Shown one piece after another: positions 11,881-24,851 of a stretch of DNA of 64,000 bases. The stretch's first letter is position 1. Every line of letters begins with the position of its first letter. The stretch comes from Toxorhynchites rutilus septentrionalis (lineage: Eukaryota; Arthropoda; Insecta; Diptera; Culicidae). The stretch lies in the NCBI RefSeq assembly GCF_029784135.1, contig NC_073744.1:79835935-79899934 (forward strand), written 5' to 3'. The translations under genes and the position numbers were made by a program. The notes beneath the pieces were generated by a model that saw only the letters and a program-made list of their open reading frames with translations, had not been told where the DNA came from and ran no database searches.

Positions 11881-13258
11881 ATATTGAATAGCAAGGAAAT
11901 TGGGGTAAGCGAAATTAACCACCATTAACTAACTCCGAAGCCGGTATTCACCCGAAGAATTTCACACTCTGTGTCTGGTGGGATCGGGAAGAAATTCTGT
12001 TCTATGAGCATCTACCATGTCACCAGTCGATAAATTCCCACAAATACTGCTCGCAACTGGACAAATTAATGTCTATCCCATCAGCTACACTAACTGGATA
12101 ACTTTGCTCCTTCAGATCATCACATGTTCAGATCTCTGCAAGATTATCCGAATTGCTTCAACTCTATGGACAGTATATACAAAAAACCTTAAACAGTTTT
12201 CGACGAGAAAGCAAACAAAACATTACAAACTTTTCGGACAACCCAATATGAGTTTGTTAGCTTTCTAGATAGAACGCAAAGATGTTCATTCAAAGTTGAA
12301 CAATTTAAAGTTGCCTACGGTCGCATCTTAATCTGGTAGAGATTAATTTGCCTCCCAAATGGATATCAACTGAGACCTGATGTCCACACTATACATATAT
12401 CATATCGGATTTTGATGTGTCGAATTATGATGTAATATATCCTCAAATTCGATCTCATATGATTTACTGTTGAACGATTTCCCACAGCATGGAATAGAAT
12501 GTTTTGCAGTAATATATTGATTAAAATTAAACGTTTATTCGATTCACAAACTACATCTGCCTGATATGCATATAGAATGTCGAATAAATGTATATAATAA
12601 AACTGATGCTCGTTATACTGAATTGCTGTCTTAATCTGCTGTAGTATTAAATAAAATCGGGATGTTCGTACTCTATACTATTTTAGATATACACGATATA
12701 TGCTTTGATCGACACTTTATACATATTATTGAATAACGGAACATGTCGCCGGAACAATTACTTCTAGAGGAATTCTCTCAGCTACCTTCTCGGTTTTCCC
12801 ACAATTCCGTCGTCGCGATTGGATTTCGATAAAAAAGATGCGATAAATAATAAAATATATAGCTGTTCCAATTAACTTTATAGGTTCACCTTCTCAGGCT
12901 ACCTAAAGACAATCTCCGCTGCGCGAGATTTTCGTTCCGTTTAATGGTCGATAGTTCGCGTTCACGTTATCTCATCATTAAGCTCGGCCAATCCTGATTC
13001 TTAGTCAATGGTTAGCCTCTTCTGGCCGCGAAGATCATTCTAACATTTCTTCCCTGACCCTAATGACTGTTAGGACGTATCCGACGTCGTTATTGGCTAC
13101 TTGAAGCTCAAATCACCAATACTTGCACAATTAGAATGGCTTTCCACTCCCAAGTGTCATTCATTGGGTTTTGTGCAATAATGTTGGTTCAGGTCGATGA
13201 CGAAGATAACTATGAAGTGTGCAGTCTACTCAAGCTCAGTTCTTTTAGGAAGTATTTC
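11881..13258. other. AT-rich intergenic DNA
   Basis: No supported gene. Small frames lack domains. Some moderately GC-rich stretches (12770-13100) show no recognisable motif. Confidence 0.5.
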
Positions 13259-13274
13259 GACGTAGGACTACGTC
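13259..13274. repeat. Terminal palindrome motif GACGTAGGACTACGTC
   Basis: Copy of the 16-bp palindromic end motif also seen at 40670-40685, 46781-46796 and, with one change, 55510-55525. The flank (tttgatttctacatagggg) resembles the flank of the other copies, so this is probably the end of a decayed element. Confidence 0.5.
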
Positions 13275-16260
13275 TTTGATTTCTACATAGGGGGGTCACT
13301 CTACGAAAAATGCAACGAAAAATTAATGGATTTCAAATACATATTACACAAAATCGTTATTGCTATATATGTTATATTATATACCGATAGATAGGAAATT
13401 TATTCAGATTTTTTTTAATATAACACAAACAATGAAGATAGTAAAACAAGTGGACAATTTAGCGAATAAAGTAGGCATGTTTTTTTATACTACTCGCTGC
13501 CTGTGCTGTGGTAAAGAGCAACAAACGACATGTTTGCATACAATTCGGGCTTTAGCCTCCATGGTAGAGATGGGCAAACCGTTCACTAATGTTCACGAAG
13601 GACTAGTTCGCCAAAAAGATTGACCGATCGCCCTTCCATTTTAACTGTGGCGCCTCCATTTAAAAGTGCGCACAGTTTTTTGTATCGCCTGAATGGAGCC
13701 GTGACATGTATATTCGTCAATCACAGAGTAAGTTGCGCTGTTAAGAGATTGAATGAGAAAAGATGGGTTTATTTTGTAAAATTGAAAATTTTATACAAAA
13801 TATATATACAAAAGTATATATAGCATACATATTGAACTAAAAATGCAATGAATTCACCCTGTTAAACGCATGACGAGTATACTCGTAAATACACAAAATT
13901 TTGCCACTTCTCCATGACGAGTATACTTGTCAGTCAAAGTCAACAGTAGTCCGCCATACAAAATAATTCTGAACGAACTGTTTTAGAGCGAATGATGTGC
14001 AGCTGTACTTAATACATAGGAAAATCAGATTACGTTAGACGAAATGGATCGGCTGATGGGTAAAAATATATTTTTACACCCAATTTGTGACTTTCAAAGA
14101 ATCACTTTTTCTTTCCCCATTATTTAAAAAAAATCCATACAAATTCAAAAATGTCCTATCTAATCTAACGATATCAATGCCAATACATGAATGTTATCAT
14201 TTAATGTTGCTCTTGATACCGATATCGACACCGCTGGCTACCACTACAACTCTTACAACCCGTTTGAAGAACATCATATCCAATGATATATTTAATATTG
14301 AATAAGTTAAATTTACGAATTTCTGAACATTTGTTTTTTCTGCAATTTTGTTCGGACGAGGCACCGATTGTCATGCCGTTTTTCACTGTCGCTATAGATA
14401 GTACATCAGCAGCACTGCCCATGTTTGCATGGGAGACGTAATCACCAGCACCATTAGTGTTGGGAAAACGCAATTTTGTTGTTTTTTGCCTACAAGCATA
14501 ACCATGCAAATTTCCAATGAATTATTCTGTCCACTTGAAGGATAATATCGGCAAAAAGAGGGCCTAGGAGATTATGCGGCTTAAAACATATTTCTACCAT
14601 TTGGAAAACGCTTACGTCTATTTATGCGGACAATCATTCGTTTCAATGAACATTTGTACGCATAGCTAGACGTAATCATCAGGTTGCTCTGTCTGTAGCG
14701 TTAGTATTTACATTTCCGATAATAGTCAAAATGTCTCCGTCGGTAGTTTCAGTTGTTATCGGATAAAATCAAAAAGGTGTGGAAGAAATTTAGTGAAATG
14801 TCTGGAAAAGGTGCTCTGGATTTGTTGCGAGTCTATGATAGTATTTTTTCCTGAATACTCTGGGATATGATAGGAACAGCAGGTTCGGTTTTTTTTCAAT
14901 TAATTGAATAATTGAAATTGTAAAGGCAATCTGCAAAGTTGTTAATTTTAGCAACATGATTTACCGATTCTCGGTTGAGACAACGATACCTCATATCCAT
15001 ATCCCTAACCTGACCCGTCCCACAAAAATCTTGCCCTTTTGACCTCGAGTAAACCGCGAGTATTCGGTCCAATCCTACTAAACATAGCAATTAGTTGAAA
15101 CTTTGTATAAACAAACCTTGAATTAGCGGCTCCGCAAAGCTCATGCGATTGAGCCTCACAAATAAATGAAAAATGAATTGGAAAAAAAATGATTTACCGA
15201 TATCACGATCAATCGCATAAAGATGGTGGAGTGACTTACTCCAACGGTATGATTAAATGCTGAGTATGTGGAATAGTTCGATATCGAATCCAAGGAGTTA
15301 TTATGCTAAGAACCAATATTATTTTAATTTTACTACTGATCTGATTGTTTCATGATCTACTTGAAGATTCAAATGCAGAAATTTAGTTAATTATAACATT
15401 CTTATATTCATCTATTAGGAAACACTAAATAATAAGACACTATCGTGACAGACATGTTTGGACTCTACAACTCTCTGTGATTCAAATGTAGATTTAGCAT
15501 ATAAAACATAATACTGACAATTGTTGATTTTCGATTTTCGATTTTCGTATGAAAGCTGTATGGAACTACGTCTGTTATGCGGACAAACAGTGATTTTTCG
15601 TAAACGTTTTTTCAAAAATTTTCGAACAAAAAATGTTTGTTTGCATGTTGAGCAAACGTATTTCATTGCGTAGAATGCATAACACCGAAAAAGTCGATTT
15701 TCATGGCGAACTCAAAATTAGAAACTTATCGTAATTCATGTGAAATTGACGTTAACTTTGTAAAAGAGTGGGAGTTTTTCCATCTGGTTCTGGTCATGAA
15801 AAACTGGAATTTAAGTTTTTTGAATGTTTCGCGCCTGAACACACTAATAAAGTTCAAATTACCAGTCTTCTAAATGAAGATAATTATTGTATACTACACT
15901 ATATACTTCAATTCAACCGACTTTTTACATATCGCTGGAAACTCAGAAAAAATGGTGTGGTTCTGTAGTTATGAAACGCAGTGTATTGACTCTGATATAT
16001 AGGAAAAAATCACTAACAGCTCAGTAGAATCAGTAGAATCTAGAATCTGCTACGTGTAGACAAAATACGTAGACTTGGAATTACGCTCGACCCTGCTTCT
16101 ATGTTTAAGTTACCCTACTCAGACAGGGAACTAATATGCTAATATGCTACAATATTAGATTCGTAGCCGGCATTTCACCCAATTAGCGCCAGGCCACAAC
16201 AATACGCTCTGATTTTATTTCCCCACAACTTTCCAGATAACATTATCTGTAATACCTACT
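13275..16260. other. AT-rich intergenic DNA
   Basis: No coding region with a recognisable domain. Contains short AT repeats. The small frames at 13360-13823, 14201-14509 and 15415-15666 look random. No RNA gene seen. Confidence 0.5.
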
Positions 16261-16289
16261 TATCGCGCAATGAAAATTTATTGTCTTGA

Positions 16290-16960
16290 GTATCACCACC
16301 ATCATCATCACCATCCTGGCCTGCTGACTGCAAATCGCGTGCGATCATGTCGCTGCTCATTTCCCGCTTTGTTGCTGCAAAGTGCAACAGCCTCCCTCCG
16401 TCTCCCACCGCAACCGCAAGTGAGCTTTCGCCATAATAAAGACATTATTCATTTGATACAGAGCCACGCGAGAGCTCGTTTGATGATTAATGGCAGCGTT
16501 GATTCTGTCGTCGGTTGGTCGCCACGGCTGGCAGAAGGTATTTTCACCACCTGCCCGCCCACTTCGCTAAATATTTGACACCTCCAGTGCATAAGCTCCA
16601 AACACTCCCAACACTGAGCATTCCAGCGTGAGTGCGGGGCTGCGGGTCGGTGGGGTGCGGTCGTAAAAATAAAAGCTTTTTCATCTTTGCGAGCTGATTT
16701 TCGCCGTTGGGTGGCGAACGAAGTCGGCGAGGCGGGAAATTGATGCTAACAGCACCGGTTTTTGGGCTAAGATGTATGAACTCCCTTGCGGCAAGGTGTT
16801 AACGATGTTAATTTTCAGCTCGAAATTTGCAAGAAAGTAAACAGTACAGGAAGTGAGAAAGAGAGAGAGTAAGCGAGCAAATGTGTAAATGTGTGTATGT
16901 GTATTCAGCTTGTCAGGTTGTTTACACGTGGTACACAAGATGCCGGCTCACCTTTACTGC
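16290..16960. promoter_or_regulatory. Possible cis-regulatory island
   Basis: A GC-richer island in AT-rich DNA with no open frame of note. It carries clustered homeodomain-type cores (CCATAATAAAGACATTATTC near 16430, TTTGATGATTAATGGC near 16478, GTCGTAAAAATAAAA near 16660). This composition suits a conserved non-coding enhancer, but that is inference. The H-repeat in the small frame at 16270 comes from a CAC/CAT run and is not a gene. Confidence 0.25.
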
Positions 16961-19885
16961 TGATTACTGCCAGTGTTGGTTGGGAAGATGTTCACGTCTA
17001 CGAAGACTCTTCAACCCCTAACGAAGGCTCGTGGTAAGGGAGATATTATCTAACTGCTGAGTCATTAGCAAGAACGTGATCAGAATTAGGATATGACAAA
17101 GTCATGACACGGTACATGGTACGATTTATCATTGGCAACCGTTTTGAATGCGGTATTGGTAGTCAAATAATATTGTCGGTTGTGACATTTCCGTCATCGT
17201 GATAATTTTATTGCACATGAGTCCCAATTACAGTTTGATGTGACAACGTTTTCACCCACAACAAACAAGGTTTCGTACATTTTCAGGTATCAATTTCCAT
17301 AGAAAAATAAACAATAGATTGTAAAATTTGTAAAATTTGTAAAATCGAGACAATTTTCAACAAATCAGTAATTGGAAAATATTTTGTCGTGGAGTTAATT
17401 TAGCATGACAACGACATACATAGGCAAAACTTTGAAAATATAAGGTACACCGGGGCTTGTTGAAACACGGGGTAAGTGGAAACAGAAGCCATAACTTTTA
17501 CTCAGTATTTTCCACGTATTGGAAATTATTTTTTGACGAAAGCCATTGGTATAGTTTAGATCACTGGCGTTAAAGAAACCCCAATGTCCAAGTTTTTTTC
17601 ACCAATCAACCATTTTCCGGGAAATTACGAAAAATCGAATAATACAGAAATCAAAAATTATCCAAAACCTGTATGTGTGTTTTTTATCGAAGCAGTGTTT
17701 GCCAAATGATCCACTCATTGAAAAAATCGCTTTCGTTCGTTCAAATATGATTTTTCAGGAAACATTTCCCCCAGCGGTATTCTATTGTTGTTATGTGCTG
17801 CAAATCACGACACAAAAGAGAACGAGACAACTCTGCATCGGTTCGCACTTCATGATACACCGACACGCAAGCAGAACCATCATATACGCTTTCGGGGCAG
17901 AAAGCTTATTTTCTTCTTTGCCTCTAACATATGCATACCGACCTCTCCATGCATCATGAAACAGCAGGATCGTACGGACAACGCAAAGCGAAAGATTCAT
18001 ATTCAGCTAATGTAGCAGATCCTGATTTTTAAGTCTCAGAGAGTGCAAACTATATGATTATTTAGCTCGATAGAGGCTAAGGGAAGGGTAGTCAGATTAT
18101 ATTTGCCATTTTTAACGCCTCTATCCCTTGAAATGTGTATATTCATATAGACCGCATAGTTTTACTAGCAACACCGCTCTCTTTCCCCATTTGTTGCTCT
18201 CCGCAAATGGTGACCGAATGATGACGTAATTTTTCTTGTATCATTTATTGCTTTGCACTTGCCTGTGCAGTGGGTTTCGCTATAGTAGAGCGGGACGATA
18301 TATGCGGTTCAAACTTGTATGCAGGTTTCGAAAATGGTATGCGATGTTTGATACTGATCGGATATGCAATCAACAGTCTTCGTTCCTCTCTCAGTTTAAT
18401 CACTAAATATTACACAAGTGATTACTGACATTCATACAAGTATCTGAATGATCCTCTCATATTTGGTTATATCTCGCTTAACTTTTGAAAAGGTCCTATG
18501 TAACAAAAGTAAACAAATCGAGTTAATGAATGCACGCTATTAGTTTTCAATCATTGAATGCATTACAAAAACAATCGTTCATGTATCTACCTTCTTCATC
18601 TTTTTATCGCCGATACAAAAAATATCCAATGTGCAGATTCGTATTTTAAGCACTCGGCTGTTACTTCGGACGCCACTTTCCTCCGACGCTCGGAACGTCC
18701 GAAGTAGCAAAGCAGTCAAAACAACACGATGTCGTACTTCGGTCGTTTTGAGTTTTTGTTTCTTACGGGCGTTGTTAGCGATTTCAGTGTAATTCAACGA
18801 GTGATAATAACAATAATCTGTCTTTAGAACGAAATGCTGATATTTGGATTGCTGTTTAGTAGTTAGTTTCAGATTCTCATCGTGCAACGTAGTATGTCCA
18901 ATGTGCAAACGCGGCAGTCAAAACGTCCAATGTTACATTTTTCATTCCTAGGCTTCAAATTTAAGCTCAGAGTGAGAGTTTACTTGCATGACACATTGTG
19001 TATCATTCGATTTTGATCGAAATCCAAACACTGTATCGAAGTGATACTGTAGAAAAGTTTACATATTTTCGTATTTTATTAGTTTTTTTATTAGGATATG
19101 CTGAACTAAATTTGATTTTGTTCTCTTTATACTACTCTTATACTACTCTACTCTATATCTTGGCGTTTTGGTTGTTTGACACAACAACCAAAACGCCAAG
19201 AATGACAAAGCATACACAGTATTCTACCAATTCCCAAAGTATCGCATCGCAGTTGGTTTTGACAGTCGTGCGAATAACAAACATAAGGAGAGCTTTCGCA
19301 TTTTTATCTTTGTTGGAGATTGCCAACAGATTCACGGATCAGAATTTTCCAAAATAATAATAATCACGCTGCAAAACCGGCGACGGAGGTTTTATATTCA
19401 GGCGATATATTATAATTTTTTTGTAAATAACAGAGAATTAGTTTACAGTTCTAGTTCTAGAAAGCTTTCAAGAGGCCAATTGCATTTTATAAATTTACGT
19501 TTAGTCCTTCTATATGTGCAATCTATTCGTGTCTATCAATCGTATAAAAAAACGAGTAGTTCAATTGTGCGATCTATGTTCTAACAACCGTACATTCTAT
19601 AGTATCTCTCCAAGCATCCGAAGATGGAGAGTATCTTTTGTAGCTATCTAGGTTAAGTAAGGTTAACATTAGTTGTAAGTCTTAGATTTAAATTAGAAAT
19701 TATTATAAATTTTAATTCACCGTACTCGAATTCATGTAATTTAGCTTTCCAAAAAAATTTCCGTTACCATATGATATGATTCAACGATTTTAATTTTAAT
19801 TTTAATCTTAACTGGGGAGGTTCACTTGTCCTGGCTTGTGCCTTTGTTTTTTATGAACAATTCTCTTTTTTCCCAGTGCAATTAT
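16961..19885. other. Intergenic DNA with MITE-like traces
   Basis: No gene found. At 17445-17480 there is a 'GGTACACCGGGGCTTGTTG' stretch like the ends of some mosquito MITEs, but no partner end is seen. At 17236-17260 a copy of the GTGACAACGTTTT motif recurs elsewhere in the window. A perfect hairpin lies at 19159-19200. At 18663-18707 there is an imperfect inverted repeat (CTTCGGACG...CGTCCGAAG). Confidence 0.45.
19159..19200. repeat. Perfect 18-bp-arm hairpin
   Basis: Arms CTTGGCGTTTTGGTTGTT and its exact reverse complement, separated by a 6-nt spacer (TGACAC). It lies in non-coding DNA. Length and perfection exceed chance, but there is no clear TSD or element around it. Confidence 0.9.
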
Positions 19886-19888
19886 ATA

Positions 19889-21147
19889 GGGTTGGGGAAA
19901 AAGAAATCGAAATTTGACACTTTATTTAACATACTTAAAATTATCCAATTTAAGTCAAATATGCGCCGTTTTGTTCGCAAACTTGTAGCCATTCAGAAGG
20001 CAACTTCATTATCCCCCCTTATAAAACCACCACTCCTTATTTGCTAGTAAAACTATGCATAGACAGCCAATTTTCGCAAGCCTCTTTTGAGGCCAACTTA
20101 GTATCACCAAGAGCGTTTTGCATGGACCGGAAGAGATGATAATCACTTGGAGCCAGGTCCGGACTACACGGTGGGTGCAATAGGACATCCCATCCGAGCT
20201 CCCGTAGCTTCTGGCGGGTCATCAAAAATGTGTGAGGCCGAGCGTTGTTCTGATGGAAAACAACACCATTCCTATTGATCATTTCTGGCCGCTTCTGGTC
20301 AATCGCCTGCTTCAAACGGTCAAGCTGCTCACAGTAGAGAACCGAGGTGAGGGTCTGCCCATAGTTGAGCAGCTCATAGTGGATGATTCCCTTCCAATCC
20401 CACCAAACACACTACAAAACCTTCCTGGCCGTCAATCCGGGCTTGGCGATGGTTTGGGCCGGCTCACCGCGCTTCGACCGCGAGACGACTTTTTTCGCTT
20501 TAGGTTGTCGTACGTGATCCACTTTTCATCACCAGTCATCATCTTCTTCAAAAATGGGTCGAGTTGGTTCCGTTTCAGCAGTGCATCGCAGGCGTTGATT
20601 CGGTCTAAAAGATTTTTTTTTTGTGTCAACTCGTGTGGCACCCATACATTTTATGTGTGGCACCCATAGTTTTATGGTCTATATCCAGTTCCTGGCCAAT
20701 CGAGCGAGTGCTCACATGCCGGTCTACTTGGATGATTTCAACGATTTTATCGGTTTCCACGACGATTGGCCTACCAGTACGGGGTGTATCTTCGACAGCC
20801 ACTACACCAGAACGAAATCGATCAAACCAACACTGTGCTGTGCGAATCATTACAGTATCGGGTCCATAAACTACACGATTTTTTTCGGCCGCCTTCGTGG
20901 CAGTTTTACCTCGCAGGTAGTAAAAACGTTAAATATGGCGAATTTCTTGCTTGGTGAACTCCATCTTTGACGCGCTATAACTTTAGACTGAAAAGGACAA
21001 TCACAACACTGTCAAAACGACACTTGTAGCACAGATTGTAGTCTTTAAATAGCCTTATAGTATGACCCGATGCAATAAGTACAACACAAGATATGTTTAA
21101 GTGTTGCCATATATTGACAATATACGACATTTCTTTTTCCCCAACCC
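19889..21147 (-). mobile_element. Mariner element (about 1.26 kb)
   Basis: Ends carry matching inverted repeats: GGGTTGGGGAAAAAGAAAT on the left and its complement ATTTCTTTTTCCCCAACCC on the right. A TA lies at the left edge. Length matches mariner. It encloses one broken transposase and ends 21 bp before the Transib element. Confidence 0.85.
20037..20964 (-). pseudogene. Mariner transposase (inactivated)
   Basis: Begins at ATG 20962-20964 (MEFTKQEIRHI) and breaks at once by a stop or frameshift. Further pieces follow: helix-turn-helix region (AQCWFDRFRSG, TPRTGRPIVV, VSTRSIGQELDIDHKT), first catalytic block TGDEKWITYDN, second block FHQNNARPHT, and third block HPPCSPDLAPSDYHLF. Normal family members carry Asp in the second block where this copy has Asn, so a catalytic residue seems lost as well as the frame. 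A small local duplication at about 20632-20674 adds damage. D,D34D-type mariner by spacing of the last two blocks. Confidence 0.85.
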
Positions 21148-21168
21148 AATATATTGTTTATGACACTG

Positions 21169-21982
21169 CACTATGGTCCAGGAGGTGCATTTAAGTGAAA
21201 ATTAGCATCTAGAGCTCGACAGTGATTCTCTAGACAAAAACTGTCTTCGACAAAGTTGTTACATATAATAGAGCGCTCATTTTTGTGTTATCAAAAATAG
21301 GGTTACCAAAATTGTCGATGAAATGAAAAATGTAACTTTCTTATCTTTATAGATAGATGTAAACATAGTTCGACAATATTGTAGCCCTGGTTATTTTAAG
21401 TAACTTTGTGGAACAATATTTCTTTCTATCTCTTCAAATAACCGATATAGCGCTTTTTCTCTAGGTTGAGTTAGGGTTACCATGAAAAAAAAGGTTTTTT
21501 TGCTCTAACTTTTATATGTAAAATTCTACATCAAAACTGTCTTCGAATGACTTTTAGAGCTTTCCAATCCACACATTTTACGGTGCATAACTTGTATGTA
21601 TCTTAATTCTAATCAAAGTTATTGATGGTTTTTCCCCGAAAACACGACCTTTTCATTTGCTTGTCGTTCTTTTTGGGGCAAACATAAAAAAAAAATTATT
21701 GATGGCATTTTAAAGAGCACATTTGACTCTACATAAGGTGAAACTTTCAAAAGAGTGTTATTTTTTGTATTTGAGTAAATTAAATTTGAAATTATGAGTT
21801 TTTGCATACATATGAACAAGTTGCAATTTTTAAATGCATATAGTAAGCGTAGACTTTAAAGCAGCATCACTTCGGTTCAGTCTTATAGCCACTCAACATG
21901 GAGGTTCAAAGAATGTCTTCGTTGATTTCCTATTTTAATGGACGAAATATAGAAGACGTTATACAATTACTACGAGAAAAAT
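21169..21982. repeat. Left Transib terminal inverted repeat
   Basis: Inverted copy of 24767-25578. It includes the 5' leader and the first ~30 codons of the transposase (plus-strand MEVQR... from 21898), so the left end holds a duplicate gene start pointing inward. Homology stops at about 21982, next to a perfect palindrome. Confidence 0.9.
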
Positions 21983-21991
21983 TTCTGACTA

Positions 21992-22036
21992 TTTTCTTTT
22001 TATACAATAAAATATATTTATTGTATAAAAAGAAAA
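21992..22036. repeat. 20-bp-arm palindrome at the TIR breakpoint
   Basis: Arms TTTTCTTTTTATACAATAAA (21992-22011) and its exact complement (22017-22036), with a 5-nt spacer. It starts about 10 bp after the left TIR homology ends. Confidence 0.9.
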
Positions 22037-22361
22037 GCGGGGACCGACAAATTGTCAAATGCTTCCTGAATGGAAACCGTATAAAGAACAACTCGGGGCT
22101 CGACGTGTTATTTTTTAGTAATGTATTGACATATTTTACTGGCGATGAGTTGATTGATGACATTATTTTACCAAACTTTTGTTGTTCCTATTGTTTTATT
22201 CAAATTTATTTTTATAATCTTCCGTATATACATATTAACCTATTTTAGTTGTTATAATGGAAATTAAATTCATAGTAATGATTAAAAATCATACAAATAA
22301 AAAACTACAAAATCAAATGCTTAGCATTTTCTGGAATCAGAAGATCGGAATACTATGGTGT

Positions 22362-24851
22362 TTACCTATTACTAAGAGATAATACTGGATCCGACGTTAA
22401 GAGGAGCCTCTTGAAGACGTCCTCCATGTTTACTTCTCTGTTGAACTTCCTGGCGTGTCGCTCTCTAAACTGGCGGATGCTTTTATTACGGGATTCAGCA
22501 GCTTCTTCGGAAAACATACCGATTGGAAGTAGCGCATGTTTGATTAATGCTGCACCGTGCACGAGTAGTTTGTGTACTGTCGGAGAGAGGGCGTACCATC
22601 CGTATAAATTATTGTAGAGTATACGAGTTTCCTCTACATACGCTTGATAAGCATTTACATCGATTTGCGCCTTACAATTGATTAATGTCAAAATTACATA
22701 AAATTTCTCCAATAACTTCTTATCCAACCCCGTAATTTCCGCAACCGCTTCTCTATTCTCGAAAAATCGACGAGCAACGTTGTCGCAATTCGAGTTTCCT
22801 CCTCCTGGGCGTGGTTCATTTATATATAATCCCAACTGCTCCTTCAATTCTTTGCAAACGGTTTCTTCTCGTTCTTTGACAATTTGATTTGTTTTGGACA
22901 CTTTCCAAGCTGGCTCCTCCATGGTCAAACGGGAAGAAATCTTAATAAACATTTCCATAGTTCGAATAATTGCGTGAAGCGGTGAAATTCCATACTGGTA
23001 TTTTTCTGGATCGTCTGTATTTGCTACAGTTAGCTGCAAGTTGAGTTTTTTACCGGATCTCCTGCAAAAATAACATTTTGTCGAATGTGTCTTTGTCAAG
23101 GCATTGACAACTTTGTTGTCAACCATTGTGAAGCACATTTTCGTTGTAATAGACACTTTGCCAATTTCAGTTGGAAGCAGTTCTTCAATTTCCGCATTAA
23201 TTTTTGAAACTACTTCCTTTGTGAGTTCATCAGTCTCCTTAGCGAAAATTAACGTTTTCGGTCGGCACAGCGAAACCGACGAAGGGTAATCATTGTTCCA
23301 AACGATTGTTTCGAAACCATTTGATGCTTTTGTCAATCGAAATTTAACGTTTTCGGTCGGTACAGCGAAACCGACGAAGGGTAATCATTGTTCCAAACGA
23401 TTGTTTCGAAACCATTTGATGCTTTTGTCAATCGCAAAGGGACTATTGATACAGCAAATATATGCGAGTCTTGATACTCCCGAAGGTAACCATCATCATC
23501 TTCATCCAGGAAAACTTGATGATACCTAACAGCAAAAGTGTTATCATGTGAGTTTTTTTATTTTTAAAATTATATGCATTGAAAATAAAGAATATAAAAA
23601 AGTGTTCTGATATTCTATATTAAATTTTATTAGCAATAAAAAACGAAACTAAACTAAACTCAAAAAAATAGCAAAAACATATTTTGTTCATAATTTTCGC
23701 ATAGTTTGAGTTATTTTAGGTAGGATTTGTTACTTGTTGCAGCCCTATCAATTACCTTCAATTCGACGAAGAAAAATTTTCAATCAGTCATACTGCTCAA
23801 AAGATATATATTTTTTTGAAAATAAAAAATGACGATTTTATTCACTCTAATTAAGGAAAAGGTACTCTAAGGGCCAAAACAATACACGGGTCTAATAAAG
23901 AGCTATTCAATAAAAAAGATCTACTTTAGAATATTGACTGTACTAAATTACAACTGAATTGATTAAGAGACATATACAATTACATATATAACCGAAACAA
24001 ACCTGCTGTGATTTGAGCGTCCATCACAACCCCACTTAACAATTAGACTCAGTTTTTCGATAATTGTTTTGGTATCGTATCTCAAATACTCGAGAATACG
24101 TTGAATAGTATGGTCGATCAAACTCTGTAAAGCAACGCTAGCATGTGACGTTTTTATACATATGCCTGAAGAAATTGAAAAGAATTGTATTATGTTTAAC
24201 TATGTCCAAATCATACCAACTTGACGGATAACACAGCTTTTTAGCTTTCACAATCGAATTATATTCAGGGTATACATCTAGCCCCTGTCGTTTTGTCGTC
24301 ATTCGCACGTTCAAGTATTGTGATTTGCTGAAATCATTCCGGCAAATAAATCCAATTGCTTCTTCTGAGGTGAGAGCTGTTCTATGCGAGCTTCTTTTAG
24401 AACGTCTATTTTTCTTATTAGGCGTTTTCACCAAATTTTCTACAATCATAGCCGAATGACGGGACCAACCAACCCTGATACTGGAAGCTGTTGCGAAGCC
24501 CAGTTCTTCAGCAGAAAATTTTTCTGTAATCTCTCGAACACGGTTACGCTTCATCCTTTGGCTCAGCTCAGAGAAATATTTCCTTTCTTGCCTTCTAACA
24601 GTATTAGAAAAGGTATTTTTTGAGAAAACCAAGACTTCTTCGAGCCACGTGGCATTTTGCCGTTCAAATCGAGAGCGTGTACGAGCACATTTCGACCACC
24701 GTGTTGAGAACTTTAACTTCTCAAATTTCAGGCACTTTCTGGCACTCAAAACACAGATATCTTGGCATTTTTCTCGTAATAAATGTATAACGTCTTCTAT
24801 ATTTCGTCCACCGAAAAAAAAATCAACAATGTGTCTTCTCTGAACCTCCAT
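22362..24851 (-). pseudogene. Transib transposase (RAG1-like), spliced but damaged
   Basis: Start ATG at 24849-24851. First exon (to about 24210) encodes a basic region and a segment ending in KKLCYPS. A second segment (about 24172-24003) has VALQSLIDHT and the first catalytic box KWGCDGRSNHS. Between 24002 and 23528 a GT...AG intron fits, and splicing keeps frame (NHS-R-YHQVFLD). The last exon carries the second acidic box MVDNKVVNALT, the zinc motif CYFCRRSG, YGISPLHAIIRTMEMF, and the third box FSEEAAESRNK, all close to Transib transposase. Damage: a 92-bp tandem duplication at about 23248-23431 shifts the frame. The join near 24172-24210 is also unclear (intron or indel). Confidence 0.8.
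23248..23431. repeat. 92-bp tandem duplication inside the transposase
   Basis: Two adjacent copies of the segment containing ACGTTTTCGGTCGG and CAGCGAAACCGACGAAGGG, nearly identical. 92 is not a multiple of three, so the duplication breaks the transposase frame and brings in a stop. It looks recent. Confidence 0.85.

Noticed and set aside
16270..16578. Frame with a seven-histidine run
   Set aside because: The histidines come from a CAC/CAT simple repeat, with no domain and no splice or conservation support.
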